Of a stretch of DNA of 60,000 bases, positions 35,111 to 45,757 are shown in pieces (the first letter of the stretch is position 1; every line of letters begins with the position of its first letter). Location of the stretch: NCBI GenBank assembly GCA_009760855.2, contig WPIO01000030.1, forward strand, positions 2,413,001-2,473,000. The letters run 5' to 3'. The translations under genes and the position numbers were made by a program. Below the pieces are notes generated by a model. The model did no database searches. It was not told the origin of the DNA and was given only the letters and a program-made list of their open reading frames with translations. This stretch comes from Cristatella mucedo (Eukaryota; Bryozoa; Phylactolaemata; Cristatellidae).

Positions 35111-35689
35111 CCACATTTAAAAGAAACTTAAAAACACACCTATTTAGGACAGCATTTAGTGGGTCCATGTGATTCGTCCTTGATGTGCTTACGCATGCTG
35201 ACACTGTGCATGCTGCCACTAACCACATTTGCATGCTGACCCTGTGCATGTAACCCCTAACCATATTATTCATTTTGTTTGTTTTTCAAGCATGATTTTA
35301 CTTACTATTCTATTGCATATCACCTTGCAGCCAATGTAAAGCGCCTAGAAAGAGATTAAGTTCTCTGAGGGCGCTTTATCAAGTGCAATATTATTATTAT
35401 TATTAATTGTTGAATCCAAACCAGCGACCATCCTTAAAATATGCAAGGAGGTTTTCGCTTTATAGGTGCCTACTGTAGTTTAATCTAGTAAAAATTTATC
35501 GTCAACTGATAACTATATGTTGTACAGTACGTGATATCCACTGGCAGTCAAACTCAGCCCAGTCACACCTTATATTTATACTGCTGCTCTCAATAGCAAT
35601 GTTGTATGCAAGTCAATAAAAAGGGCAAACCATAAACAATACCTAAATTTCCAGGATTGTATTATGAGGTTGTTACAAACTAATGCCGA

Positions 35690-36650
35690 GTTATGCTTAC
35701 CTATTTTTCGGAAAGTTATTGAAACAATTATTTCAAAGTGGATAGCATAATACGTGGAAAAGCATGATTTGTTGAAAAATTTCTTTTGCTATTCATGCGA
35801 CATGACTTCACTAAAACTGCTCTTCCCTGGTTAACCACTGAACCATGCTGCAACTATGACTGTAAATTCACCTCTCTGGTACTGCTGGAATTATTTCTGC
35901 TTTCAACATTATTTACCACTAAAATTACTCTATTTACTCTATTAGAATGACTTAGAACAACGATCAGTCTGACAAACGAGTTACTGCATGGTTTAAATCG
36001 TACTTGTATGGTCGTTCTTAATCTGCGTCGGTGTGGGTCAGGTCTTATCCGCCAGAATGAACATCTACGCAGTCCCATAAGGGTTCGTTTTCAGGACTTT
36101 GCTGTTTTCCATGTACACTCAAGATCTGGGATAATTTATTAGGGCCTGCAGAATCGTTTTGCTTGTTAATGCAGACGATACTCAGCTACATTGTCATGGA
36201 AACCCTTAGAATCACCTGCATCGACTGATAAGCTGAATAGCTGCCTTGCAGACATTCAACCCTGGTTTCGTCAAATTTCCTTAAACTAAGCAATCGTACA
36301 ATAGAACTGGTAAGCCCTAATTATCGTCGTGTTATCTTATTGTCAGTAGCCCCGTGGCCAACTGGGAATCAATTTGTATATTCATTTCTGATTTACTATT
36401 TGCACGACTTGCATGCCCCGACTGAACAATCAGATTGCATTGCTCCTTCAGTGCATTCTTGCATTGGCCGCTCGTCCGGCTATAGTTAATTACCCCTTGA
36501 TTACAGTAAATTTAAACATTAGTAAACTGGACTTTCATTTCTAATACACCTTAAGTATGGAACTTGTCACTGGCTTTGGAGGCCGCCTGCAATGACTTTT
36601 GAGAATAGATTTTCGGCTGGAGGAGCATATTGCAAGTCACATTGCTTGTA
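35690..36650 (+). mobile_element. LINE B RT remnant, heavily decayed
   Basis: Aligns with 40260-41060: tttttcggaaagttattgaaac matches the R-P-V-S-L-L region, and aatgcagacgatactcagct (about 36170) is the Y-A-D-D-T-Q region with Tyr changed to Asn. gccttgcagacattcaaccctgg follows. No open frame of note. Confidence 0.7.
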
Positions 36651-37159
36651 CCCCAGCTATTACTTCCTTTTTTCCGATAGGCTTGGTTTTCTTGCCTCTG
36701 TACTATCAAGTTCAATTTTTTCTAGTGAAGCATCGCTCATTTTACCTGACGTGCTAACTTCTTCAATCTAATTGTGTACCCGTTCATACTTTCTCATATT
36801 GATAGCTTAAAATTTAACAATCCATTAGTATTCATTCTCTTCGAGAGAGCTTCTAAACGTTTGATAATTTGTTTTTCTTTGGATGCTAAACGACAGCATG
36901 GTGTTGCTGTTATCCTTATATTAGAAAGGAAAATAAGTACAATACATTGGCAATCAAAAAGGAAGATACAGTTAATAAAATCTGGCTTAATATTACACTG
37001 TGAGATAACAATGGTTTCTTTACTACTGTTTATATCGTTCTATCATATCCATGTGCTCATCAAAATATCTCAGTGCTACTTTGTGTAGAGCAGTGAGTTT
37101 ATTAGAGATGAACCTCTGGTGGTTTTTGAAGTTAAAAAGTAAAAATCAAATACAAAAAA
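36651..37159. other. AT-rich DNA, no gene recognised
   Basis: A plus frame at 36774-37088 (104 codons) reads like random AT-rich sequence and has no recognised motif. Confidence 0.4.
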
Positions 37160-37490
37160 CACATTGAAGCACTATAGTCTGGGTACAGGCTGGATCGCAA
37201 CTGCAGCACATTGGCCCGTTCCCAGCACCAGGGATCAGCAGCTGCTAATAAATAGGGACGTAGCTGAGTCTTAAAGTAGTTGCTGGGATGGGCAGTCGTT
37301 TGAAGTTTTTCTGGGATTCTGGTTTTGGCTGCTTTCCTTTGTGCCTGAAGGAGAAGAATGCACATCTTAAGAAACTCGCTATGGTATTTTGTGACGGTTG
37401 TTAGTTAATGCTACTTGCTACTTCGGAGGCGAAAGAGAGCATACAGTTCATTGAGATCATCGCTCAATTCAACGGCAAAAGGAACCTCTC
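37160..37490 (-). pseudogene. Decayed coding segment, unassigned
   Basis: One minus frame runs about 110 codons with only two stops (TAG and TAA near 37410-37420). It carries S-D-D-L-N-E-L-Y-A-L-F-R at the start and K-T-Q-L-R-P-Y-L-L-A-A-A-D-P-W-C-W-E-R-A in the second half. Codon use is GC-richer than the flanks, which supports former coding. A cttctccttcag sequence inside could be a splice acceptor or coincidence. Just upstream (to 37715, minus) lies a sequence shared with the start of the gypsy region at 50168, so it may belong to a retroelement. The family is not recognised. Confidence 0.4.
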
Positions 37491-37589
37491 AGGCTCGTTA
37501 GTCGATGTAAAAACCAACACGGAGCTACTGGCGGTCCGAGTGACCTTGACATTGACCTTACTTGACCTCTATTAGAGTTCCGGTCAATC

Positions 37590-37715
37590 CTGTTCAAGTT
37601 CAATGTCAAGGATATGCAAACCCTTCACTAGTTGTCTGTTGACTTTCATCTACTCAGTAATGCATTGTGGCTAAGTTAGAGTGCAGCTACTTGAATTAAT
37701 TTTCAATTAAATGGA
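37590..37715 (-). mobile_element. Leader-like repeat shared, inverted, with 50168-50245
   Basis: The reverse complement begins aaaattaattcaagtagct and ctctaactt, then gtagatg, as at 50168 onward. A related LTR or leader may lie upstream of different coding remnants. Confidence 0.55.
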
Positions 37716-37904
37716 ACATATTCTTGCTCTATAGCGAATGATTCCAAAACATTAACATTACAAGGAAGTCAGGTGGGCGATACTCTGTATAAGCTGGCAG
37801 TGTAAGGGGATATTTTAAAAGAAAACTTGTATAAGGCCAAAGTATCCTTTCGCTAATGCTGATTAAAATATGTTATTAGTTAAGTTACATAGTGTTACAA
37901 AAAC

Positions 37905-38345
37905 TGCTTCTGCTGCTAACACGAAAAAGCCTACTAGACGTGTGTATAAAACTCCGACTTATGAGAAGGAGACTAGTGAATTAGGCAGGATCTATTACAG
38001 TGGTTGGTTCTTATGTCGTGAAAATATTGATGGCAGAGAATGGTGATTCTGATACGAGTTCAGACTAATTTGAATAAGGTTTCAGAGTTTTCATCGGTGA
38101 TACGGATAGATCTTACATCGTTCGATTAGAAGCTTGAACAATGGAATGAGAACGAATCTGACTGTATTTTCACAGCTATTGAAGGTTTGTATTCAAAATT
38201 CTCTGCTTTCAATCCTTACGTCGGATCCAGTTGTATTCCGTTACCAAAGCAGATCATGAATAAGAAAGCTGCTATAAATATAAAAAATGAGAGCGATCAT
38301 CTATGCACTATTTGGTGTGTCCTTAGAGGTATGCATTGGAGAGAG
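37905..38345 (+). pseudogene. Polinton/Maverick-like DNA polymerase B N-terminal fragment (candidate)
   Basis: The clearest part (38147-38345) reads P-Y-V-G-S-S-C-I-P-L-P, then N-K-K-A-A-I-N-I-K-N and L-C-T-I-W-C-V-L-R. From memory this order (G-S-S...L-P, N-K-K-A-x-I-N-I-x-N, then C-x-x-W-x-V-x-R) occurs N-terminal to protein-primed B-family polymerases of Polintons and related elements. A further open stretch upstream (from 37905; K-P-T-R-R-V-Y-K-T-P) may belong to it but is separated by stops. No exonuclease or polymerase motifs are present in the window nearby, so only a fragment remains. Family assignment is from memory and needs a profile search. Confidence 0.5.
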
Positions 38346-38349
38346 GGCA

Positions 38350-38442
38350 TACAGATGATAAACGATGATAGAACTGACTTACTATTTATGGGCAAACCCA
38401 GTGTGATTCAGAAATTGGCAAGGCAGACATTCAAAATTGGAT
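38350..38442 (+). mobile_element. LINE A RT scrap between polymerase fragment and LINE B
   Basis: Reads M-G-K-P-S-V-I-Q-K-L, as at about 34460-34520 of LINE A (M-G-K-P-S-V-I-Q-R-L). It is in frame with both neighbours, creating the chimeric frame 38187-39101. Confidence 0.8.
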
Positions 38443-38789
38443 GCTACACAAAACAGAACCTGCTTAGCATAAGATGCGATGTCGCCATTAGTCGATACCT
38501 ACCGGCAGGCCTTCTCCGGCTGGTCAGTGAGAACCTCCCAGCATCCTGCGTTCGCCCCATCAACAGCTCGGCTATCAAACCTACGACTCGTAAGTTTAAA
38601 GCGCTAAATAGTACTTGTTGCCGTAGTAGTCCACCCGCTGTAGCCCAGCACGTTGTGAAACGTCGTCCCACGGCCGTTACCAAGGTCCAATTCAAATTCG
38701 AAGAGCCACCGTCCGCCAGGCCGGAAGCAAACGGTAGAGAATACGAGCAACTTCATCACCGTCGCCCTGTTGTTAGAGAGCCTCTAAAA

Positions 38790-39739
38790 TTCCGCCTACT
38801 AAATGTCCGCTCGCTAAAAACCAAGGGGTTACTTATCCGCGATCAGGTGGTCCAGGAGAAGCTAGATGCATTTCTGCTTACCGAAACCTGGATGACACCT
38901 TGTTCCAGTAGCTGTATTTCCGAGACCACCCCACCCGGGTTCTCATTCTATCAGTCCATGCGTTCTGACAAGGTTGGTGGCGGGGTTGCAATTGTTGTTC
39001 GCGAATCGTTTGGCTATAAAATGTGCAGTTTCTCGCATGGGTCATCTTTGAATCGGTTGCTATCAGGTCTCCATCAAAGACAATGCCTCTCACCGTTGTG
39101 ATATACCGGCCTCCTTCTGGCTGTCTAAACTTGTTTATAGATGAGTCTTCAGAGTTCCTCGCTAAAATATGTGTGTGTGACAGGCCGCTGCTGATTGTAG
39201 GAGACTTCAATATTCACGTTGACAACCCTAGCAACAGCCAGGTTCACTCATTTCTTGACTGTCTGGAGAATCTTGATTTGGCCCAACACGTTAATCATAG
39301 CACCCACGTCGGTGGCCACATTCTAGATCTCGTGATCACTAAGGATGTCCTCCCCACTGACTTTGTGGTGTGCCCACTGACCCTCTCAGATCATTGTTCG
39401 GTCTGGTTTAGTGTTCCTGCTCCCTCGTACGTGCAGGGCAATGTTGAATTTGCCAAACGACGTAACTTACAAAGCATTGACTTGGACAAGTTTTTGAAAT
39501 CTGTTTGTGATGCAGGCCTTCTTGATCTGCATTCAGACTCGACCGACAGCCTCGATACCCTCACTGATGCGATGAACATGACACTCAGGTGTGCTCTTGA
39601 CAAGCATGCTCCCGTTCGCTCTATCCGTGTTCAAAGTCGTCGAGATTGCTTTCACTTTACAAAAAACTCCTTAAGATGCGCCGTCTTAAGCGCAGGCTGG
39701 AACGTCGTTTCAAGAAATCGGGGTCTGAGGCAGACCTAG
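38790..39739 (+). pseudogene. LINE B endonuclease
   Basis: The frame to 39101 holds L-N-V-R-S-L-K-T-K-G, L-T-E-T-W-M and G-G-G-V-A-I-V-V-R. After a shift near 39070, the frame 39023-39739 holds V-V-I-Y-R-P-P-S-G, L-L-I-V-G-D-F-N-I-H, H-I-L-D-L-V-I-T and L-S-D-H-C-S-V-W-F. The catalytic Glu, Asp/Asn and Asp-His residues are all present across the two frames. Confidence 0.85.
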
Positions 39740-40176
39740 TCAATTTTAAACACTTCCTTCGGGTCTACACCCGAAAGCTTAAAAAAGCCAGGGCTTCTTT
39801 TTTCATTAGAAAACTGAATTCCTGCCAGTCGGACACTAAACAGATTTATAACACAGTAAACCATTTACTGGTCAATGCTGCCAGGTCTGACTCCCCAGAT
39901 ATTAAGGTCTCAGCCGAAATATTATCAGCCTTCTTTACTGAAAAAATTGTGCACATTCGTGCGTCCATTAAGCCCCCTCCGACCAAAGCAATCGCCGTTT
40001 CTCAACCTGTGACCTTTCCTAAAAGGTTCTCTGATGTTTCTGCCTGTGATGTGGCTGCCTTAATAAGGTCTAGCAAAAAGAGCTCGTCTCCTGAAGAACC
40101 TATACCTTCATCTCTGTGGTCTTCACTTGCAGACCAACTTAGCCCCATAACCAAGATTTTTAATGCTTCTTTGTGA
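39646..40176 (+). pseudogene. LINE B linker
   Basis: 176 residues joining endonuclease to RT, with a basic start (K-M-R-R-L-K-R-R-L-E-R-R-F) and S-S-S-P-E-E-P-I-P-S-S-L-W near the end. It ends at TGA 40174-40176, where the protein would continue into [10 protein letters not shown]. Confidence 0.8.
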
Positions 40177-41373
40177 AAAGGGGTCGTCCCCAAGTCCTTC
40201 AAATCGGCAATCGTTAGACCTAATCTTAAAAAGCCTGGATTAGACACAGAGGTCCTAGCAAACTATCGTCCAGTTTCCCTTCTTCCGTTCTTATCAAAGA
40301 TTCTTGAAAATATTTTTGCTAAGCAGCTAGTTGAACATATTGAAAATAATGGAATGTCGGAAAAATTTCAATCAGGTTTCAAGAGGCAGCACTCTACTGA
40401 AGCTGCTCTCCTCCGTGTTAACAATGACATTTTACGTGGCAACCACGACGGGAATGTCACTGCCTTAGCTCTACTAGATCTGTCTGCTGCCTTCGACACC
40501 ATTGATCACGAAGTTCTGCTTGAACGATTGAGAACAACGATTGGTCTGGCAGACAAAGCACTGGCGTGGTTTAAATCATACTTGTCTGATCGTGTTCAAT
40601 CCGTGTCGTGTGAGGGTCAGATCTCAAACACGAGAAGGGTCACCTGTGGAGTCCCTCAAGGGTCTGTACTTGGTCCCTTGCTGTTCTCCATTTATACACA
40701 ACCTCTGGGAAAAGTGATTAAGGCCCGTGGAATAGGATATCACTTCTATGCTGACGATACTCAGTTGTATTTGTCATTTAAACCGTCGGAATCTGCTGCA
40801 GCAACTGAGAAACTGAATGCTTGCCTTGCCGATATTCGATCCTGGATGTCGGAAAACTTCCTGAAATTAAATGACGATAAAACTGAACTGCTTCTCATAG
40901 AACAACCTAAGCGTGTGGCTGGATTAAAAGACTTTGCTGTTCTAATAGGTGATGCTATTGTGCGACCGTCACCACGTGCTCGTAATCTAGGTGTCGTGTA
41001 CGACAGCTGCCTCAATTTCAAAAGCTTCATTCAGAAGACTGCCTCAACAGCTAGCCATCACATCCGATCCCTATCCAAGATTAGAAGCTGTCTCCCACAG
41101 TGGCTTGTAAAAAATTTAACTAGCTCTTTATTTCTGTCTCGGCTTGATTATTGTAATTACCTTTTGGCAGGGCTACCAAAGAAAGCTATTATGCCACTAC
41201 AGCGAACTTTGAATATGGCTTCAAGGCTGGTCTTTAAGTCCCAGCGGTTTGAGCACGTGTCACCTTTGCTGGAAGAGCTAGGATGGTTGCCGGTTCAGCA
41301 AAGGATACAGAGTAAAGTTCTTATGCTGACCTACAAGGCCCTGCCACGGCGTGGCTCCTTCATATTTAGCTGA
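40177..41373 (+). pseudogene. LINE B reverse transcriptase
   Basis: In frame after the TGA at 40174-40176. Motifs: [40 protein letters not shown], the active-site Y-A-D-D (40747-40758), L-N-D-D-K-T and [14 protein letters not shown]. All catalytic Asp residues are present. The frame is lost near 41345, and the C-terminal end continues in 41351-41737 (E-L-L-H-Q-F-Q-P-V-R-P-L-R). Confidence 0.88.
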
Positions 41374-41790
41374 ACTGCTGCATCAGTTTCAGCCTGTTCG
41401 CCCACTCAGGTCCTGTGTGGACAATAAATTAGCTGTCCCATTCCTCAGCTTCAAGACAGTTGGCGACAGAAGCTTTAGCTCTGCAGGTCCTAGACTGTGG
41501 AACTCGCTTCCACAAATATTGAGCAACGACAACTACTCTCCAACTGCCGACTATGGCACATCTTTTTCAGCGGTCCTGAACTGCTACTTCTATGCTACTC
41601 ACTACCTCCACTGCTCTCCTAACTCTGCTATGCTTCCCACTTTCTCTTCGTTGCGTGAGACGAAGTCTGTTGGCTACCGAATGCGTACCAAAAGCCACTT
41701 AGGCTGTCAGTGTGCTATACAAAACTCTCCTGCGTAACACCCACATGGTCTTTATGACTTTGTGGAGTTACTGACGGAGATATATACACC

Positions 41791-42515
41791 TGCCAGCATA
41801 TCTCCTGTTGAATCAGCTTGAAATCTAGGTGTCATGTTTCAAAGCAGCCTCTCGCTAGACGACCATATCAGCTCCACAGTCAAATCTGCCTAATTTCAGC
41901 TGCATAACATTGCTGAAATTCGGGCTTGTTTATATAAGGATACCACGTCTAAGTTGGTCGATGCAATCGTGACATCCTGTCTTGACTTCTGCAACTCACT
42001 GCTTACAGGCCTACAAGCATGTGCGATCAGCCAATTGCAGCTGGTGCTACACTCCGCAGCTAGGCTTGTCTGTCGTAAGCGTCGCAGTTGCCACATCATA
42101 CCACTTCTCGCCGACCTGCACTGGCTGCCAGTCAAGCAACGGATTGACTTCAATGTTTTGTCGCTCACTTTTAGGTCCCTTCATTCATTGGCTCCAGCCT
42201 ATCTATCAGATCTACTCCCGCAACAGGCCAAGCATCGTACCGCCAGTTTTTCGGAATCCAACAGTCTACCAATACCACGTACAAACCTCAAATCCTTTGG
42301 AGACCAAGCATTTAGTTCGTATGCTTCCAAAGCCTGGAATTCCCTCCCGACTTGCATCAGAACATCTCCTGACTTGACGACAATTAAAAAGACCTTAAAA
42401 ACACACCTATTTAGGACATCTTTTAGTTGGGGCCTGTGATTCGTCCTTCTAGTGGCTATGCGAGCTGACAATGTGCATGCTGCCACTAACCACACTGGCA
42501 TGCTGATTCATTAAT
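41791..42515 (+). mobile_element. LINE A RT C-terminal fragment
   Basis: Begins inside the RT (gccagcatatctcctgttgaatc matches 34527) and includes the 161-residue frame 41954-42439 (R-L-V-C-R-K-R-R-S-C-H). It is cut off at ggcatgctgattcat, before the hairpin. Confidence 0.85.
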
Positions 42516-42517
42516 TT

Positions 42518-43935
42518 TAGGGTATACAACGACCTACTTTAGAATGCTGATATGGGTAAAGTGTCTCTGCTGGTTTCGCTCGATCTTTCGGCAGCTTTTG
42601 AGACCATCAATCACAAAGTTCTTCTAGAGCACCTCTCATCTCGCATGGGCATCACTGGCACTGCTCTGCAGTGATTCAGGTCCTATCTCAGTGGGAGACT
42701 CAGGAGTAATAACGTGAATGGACAAAGATCTTCTCAAGTACCTCTGAAATATGGAGTACATCAGGGCTCCTTGTTAGGTCCGGTTCTTTTCACGGTTTAT
42801 ACTCTTCCTCTTGCTGATGTGATTGCCAAGCACAATCTAGGCTTTCACTTCTATGCGGAAGACACTCAGTTGTACCTTTGCTTTGATCCCTCCCAGCCTT
42901 TGAGCACATCAAATTCTCGCTACTCACTTGCTACATGTATTGATGACATCTGCACTTGGCGGCAGCAAATTTTCTAAAACTAAACGATGATAAAACTACC
43001 TTACTAGTTATTAGCAAACCCAGTGTGATTCACAAATTTGAAAGGCTGACGCTCAAAATTGGCTCTGCCAGCATATCTCTAGTTGCATCAGCTCGAAATT
43101 TAGGTGTCATATTCCAAAGCGATCTCTCGTTAGAAGACCATATCAGCTTCACTGCCAAATCTTCCTATTTTCAGCTTCATAACATTGCTAAAATTCGGGC
43201 TTGTTTAGATAAGGATTCCATGTCCACGTTGGTCCATGCATTCGTGACATCCCGTCTCGACTTCTGCAACTCACTGCTTACTGGCCTACCAGCATGTGCG
43301 ATCAGGCAATTGCAGCTGGTGCAAAACTCGGCAGCTAGGCTTGTCTGTCGTAAGAGTCGCAGTTGCCACATTACTCCACTTCTCACTGACCTGCACTGGC
43401 TACCAGTCAAGAGACGGATTGACTTCAAGGTTTTGTCGCTCACTTTTAGGCCACTTCATTCTTTGGGTTCAGCCTATCTCTCCGATATACTCCCCCATCA
43501 GGCCAAGCATCGTACCACCAGCTTTTCGGAATCCAACAGTCTACCAATACCTCGTACAAACCTCAAATCCTGTGGAGACTGTGCATAGAGTTCGTATGCT
43601 TCCAAAGTCTGGAACTCCCTCCCGACCTGCGTCAGAACATCCCCTGACCTGACCACATTTAAAAGGAATTTAAAATCACCCCTATTTAGGACAGCATTTA
43701 GTGGGTCCCTGTGATTCGTCCTTGATGTGCTTATGAGTGCTGACACTGTGCATGCTGCCACTAACCATACTTGCATGCTGACCCAGTGCATGTCATCCCT
43801 AATCATGTTATTCATGCTGTTTATCAAGCATGATATTACTCATCTTTCAATTGATTTCCCTTTGCAGAAAATTTAAAGCGCCTAGAGAGAGATTATGTTC
43901 CCTGAGGGTGCTTTATCAAGTGCATTATTATTATC
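42518..43935 (+). mobile_element. LINE A RT fragment with full 3' end
   Basis: Starts at agggtatacaacgacc, inside the RT coding region. It contains G-S-L-L-G-P-V-L-F and an active site changed to Y-A-E-D (Asp to Glu), so it is catalytically dead. Frames 42714-42977 and 42956-43588 are offset by a frameshift near 42955. It ends with the hairpin and ATT repeat near 43875-43935. Confidence 0.88.
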
Positions 43936-44179
43936 ATTATTATACAGATTATGCAGCCAATTTGAAAGCACTTCTCAATACTACTTGCTCCCATCTATTA
44001 TTTAAGAGATGAGGCTGTTTTGTGATTCCAACGTTCCAGCTAACTCTCTAGATGTTAACGATATCACGAAGATTTACATTTTGTTCAATACTAGTGATAA
44101 CTTTTACCAGCTTTTTGGTTCACTCGGGGTTCATTTAGGTTTCATTCATTTCAGGGTTCATTTCAGGTTCATTCATTCA

Positions 44180-44312
44180 TTCATCAATTTCAGGGTATAC
44201 AACGACCTACTTAGGAATGCAGACTTGGGTAGAGTATCTCTGCTTATTTCGCTCGATCTTTCGGCAGCTTTTGATACCATCGATCACAAAGTTCTTCTAG
44301 AGCGCCTCACAT
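44180..44312 (+). mobile_element. LINE A RT scrap with the same 5' edge as 42518
   Basis: Begins at the same base of the RT (agggtatacaacgacc) as the previous fragment, after a similar attcat-rich lead-in, and stops at gagcgcctcac. It encodes [16 protein letters not shown] within the frame 44009-44413. Confidence 0.85.
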
Positions 44313-44789
44313 TTTGCCTCTTCATTATTATTATTATTCATCAGATCTACTATTTACTGCTGAAGATGAGAAGGAGATTCATGCTGTGCTTGACTATCAT
44401 TGAAAAGCTTTAAACAGCTGCTCATATTACGCCTTAATTAAGAAATTTTAATTTTATGTGTAAAACATTAATAGAAGCTCTAGTAGACAAGTATTTGTAA
44501 GAGATTTTTACGTAGATTCTTTTCAAAAGAAAGGCTAAAATGTATTTTAGAGATTGCAGCTATATTAATGATGGTGAAATTAAATCTGCTAAGCCTAAAC
44601 CTAAGGATAGAAAATATCTTATAATATACTTTCACTATTTTTGGGCACATGAAAGATGTTAACAGTTTCTTATGGGACTTATACAGACTTTGAATGTTTT
44701 TTAGATAATGTTTGAGACTAAAGCGACACCAGCATTGTCGAGCTAGCATTTTAAAATTATTTTGCAGTAATCTTATTCGTAAATTTTAA
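44313..44789. other. AT-rich DNA, no gene recognised
   Basis: Ends at the in-frame TAA (44787-44789) that precedes the next reading frame. Confidence 0.4.
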
Positions 44790-45059
44790 CTAGCCAATAC
44801 AAACTATAGGAATGGATCTAACGCATATAGTAAATATGCGATTCATCTAATAGGCAGTCTTAGGGCTGTGCTCTCTTCGACAGATGGAAGATTTGGACTT
44901 TTGGGAGGATCTGATTTTCCTGATCAGCTCTGGAGTACAAATCCAAGAGATCGTGGTTTTGACATTGTAAACGTAGCTTCAAGCAAAGCTATAATTCTTA
45001 TCGGCCCGACTAGTGCTGGAGTGACATCCTTCAATTCAAACTTTCTAAATCAGGTATAA
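44790..45059 (+). pseudogene. Open frame 1 of the virus-like block
   Basis: Open for 89 codons after a TAA at 44787-44789, ending at TAA 45057-45059. It contains I-H-L-I-G-S-L-R-A-V-L-S-S-T-D-G-R-F-G and L-G-G-S-D-F-P-D-Q-L-W-S. No ATG is positioned at its start, so it is either a fragment or an exon. Amino-acid use is balanced, unlike random AT-rich frames here. Not recognised; I group it with the following frames because they are close together and unlike the LINEs. It may be part of an endogenised viral structural gene. Confidence 0.4.
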
Positions 45060-45214
45060 TTAATCACTCATGCTCCATAAATTTTTACATTAGTATAGGA
45101 AATGAATTGTCTAGCTAACTGGTAGTAGCATTGAGGCTGGCACTACTGTGGCAATCACTATGACGGAAGTCAAAAGTGCTAGCTATGCTACCACATCTAA
45201 GCGAATGAAGCTAT

Positions 45215-45400
45215 GCATCAATTAATGGCTCACTATGTAAGACGGTTGCTTTTTATGACCTCAGCCCCGAGGTCGTGGGTTCGAATCCTGTGGTGGGCGA
45301 TCCTTTGTCGCCACTGCAAGAGGTGGTGATAGCCGTCAAAGCTCTTCTGTCGCAATACAAAAAAGGCTGTTAAATCATCTACTATTAATTTATTTATTAG
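45215..45400 (+). mobile_element. tRNA-derived SINE
   Basis: A box A-like tggctcactatg, an anticodon-arm-like gacctcagccccgaggtc, a perfect box B ggttcgaatcc (45279-45289), the body gtgggcgatcctttgtcgcc, and a tail ending tgttaaatcatctact. Same family as 28780-29020. Confidence 0.85.
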
Positions 45401-45491
45401 TTACCTCTAAGATCGCTCCATACGATGCTCAAACGCTTGCTTCACACATCTCCACGCTTACAGATACGTGCGTGAATAAGTTTTTCATCCT

Positions 45492-45728
45492 CAGTGCAAG
45501 ACCGAAGCTCAGAATCTCACCAAAGCTGGCAACTCAAAAGTTGCGGCTGATTTGGAGGCGAACGTTAGTAGTCGGATCGATAATTTGTTAAATGAGCCTG
45601 GCGAAATCAGCAGTTACATCACTTGGGTTTCAGATCAGTTTCTTCCAGTGTCTCCCCTCATTGGCAGAGTTAGCAGTGTCAAGCCTGATATAGAACCCGT
45701 CATTAGGAATGAGTTTTACCCAGTTTAG
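45492..45728 (+). pseudogene. Open frame 2 of the virus-like block
   Basis: 78 codons ending at TAG 45726-45728. It includes A-A-D-L-E-A-N-V-S-S-R-I-D-N-L-L and P-V-S-P-L-I-G-R-V-S-S-V-K. It is preceded by tttttcatcctcag, which could be a splice acceptor or a coincidence. A second open frame overlaps its start one base off. Not recognised. The regular heptad-like D-L-E-A-N-V-S-S-R-I-D-N-L-L could form a coiled coil. The SINE at 45215-45400 separates it from frame 1. Confidence 0.4.
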
Positions 45729-45757
45729 CCAAGCATCTTCACGGGCATGAGCTCTAG

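Larger units (their letters stand above)
31935..35405 (+). mobile_element. LINE A, longest copy (endonuclease, RT, 3' hairpin)
   Basis: A non-LTR retrotransposon of the CR1/L2-like group, by domain order and short-repeat tail. The 5' part reads L-L-S-L-R-H-R-I-S-N-A-F-L-D. An endonuclease (32305-33285) and RT (33929-35110) follow. The 3' end has a hairpin with stem aaagcgcc/ggcgcttt (35338-35345 with 35370-35377) and then (ATT)n. The autonomous protein would nick target DNA and prime reverse transcription of its own RNA. This copy is broken by frameshifts and at least two stops, so it cannot move by itself. No ORF1 is seen. Confidence 0.9.
38455..41790 (+). mobile_element. LINE B, longest copy (endonuclease and RT)
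   Basis: A second non-LTR retrotransposon family, distinct from LINE A in sequence but with the same domain order. The 5' part is a basic, Pro/Ser-rich region (to about 38780), followed by the endonuclease (38790-39640), a linker, RT (40180-41370) and a C-terminal region to 41737. The 3' end is gtctttatgactttgtggag without poly(A) or the family A hairpin. Frameshifts near 39070, 39660 and 41345 and a TGA at 40174-40176 disable it. Confidence 0.88.
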
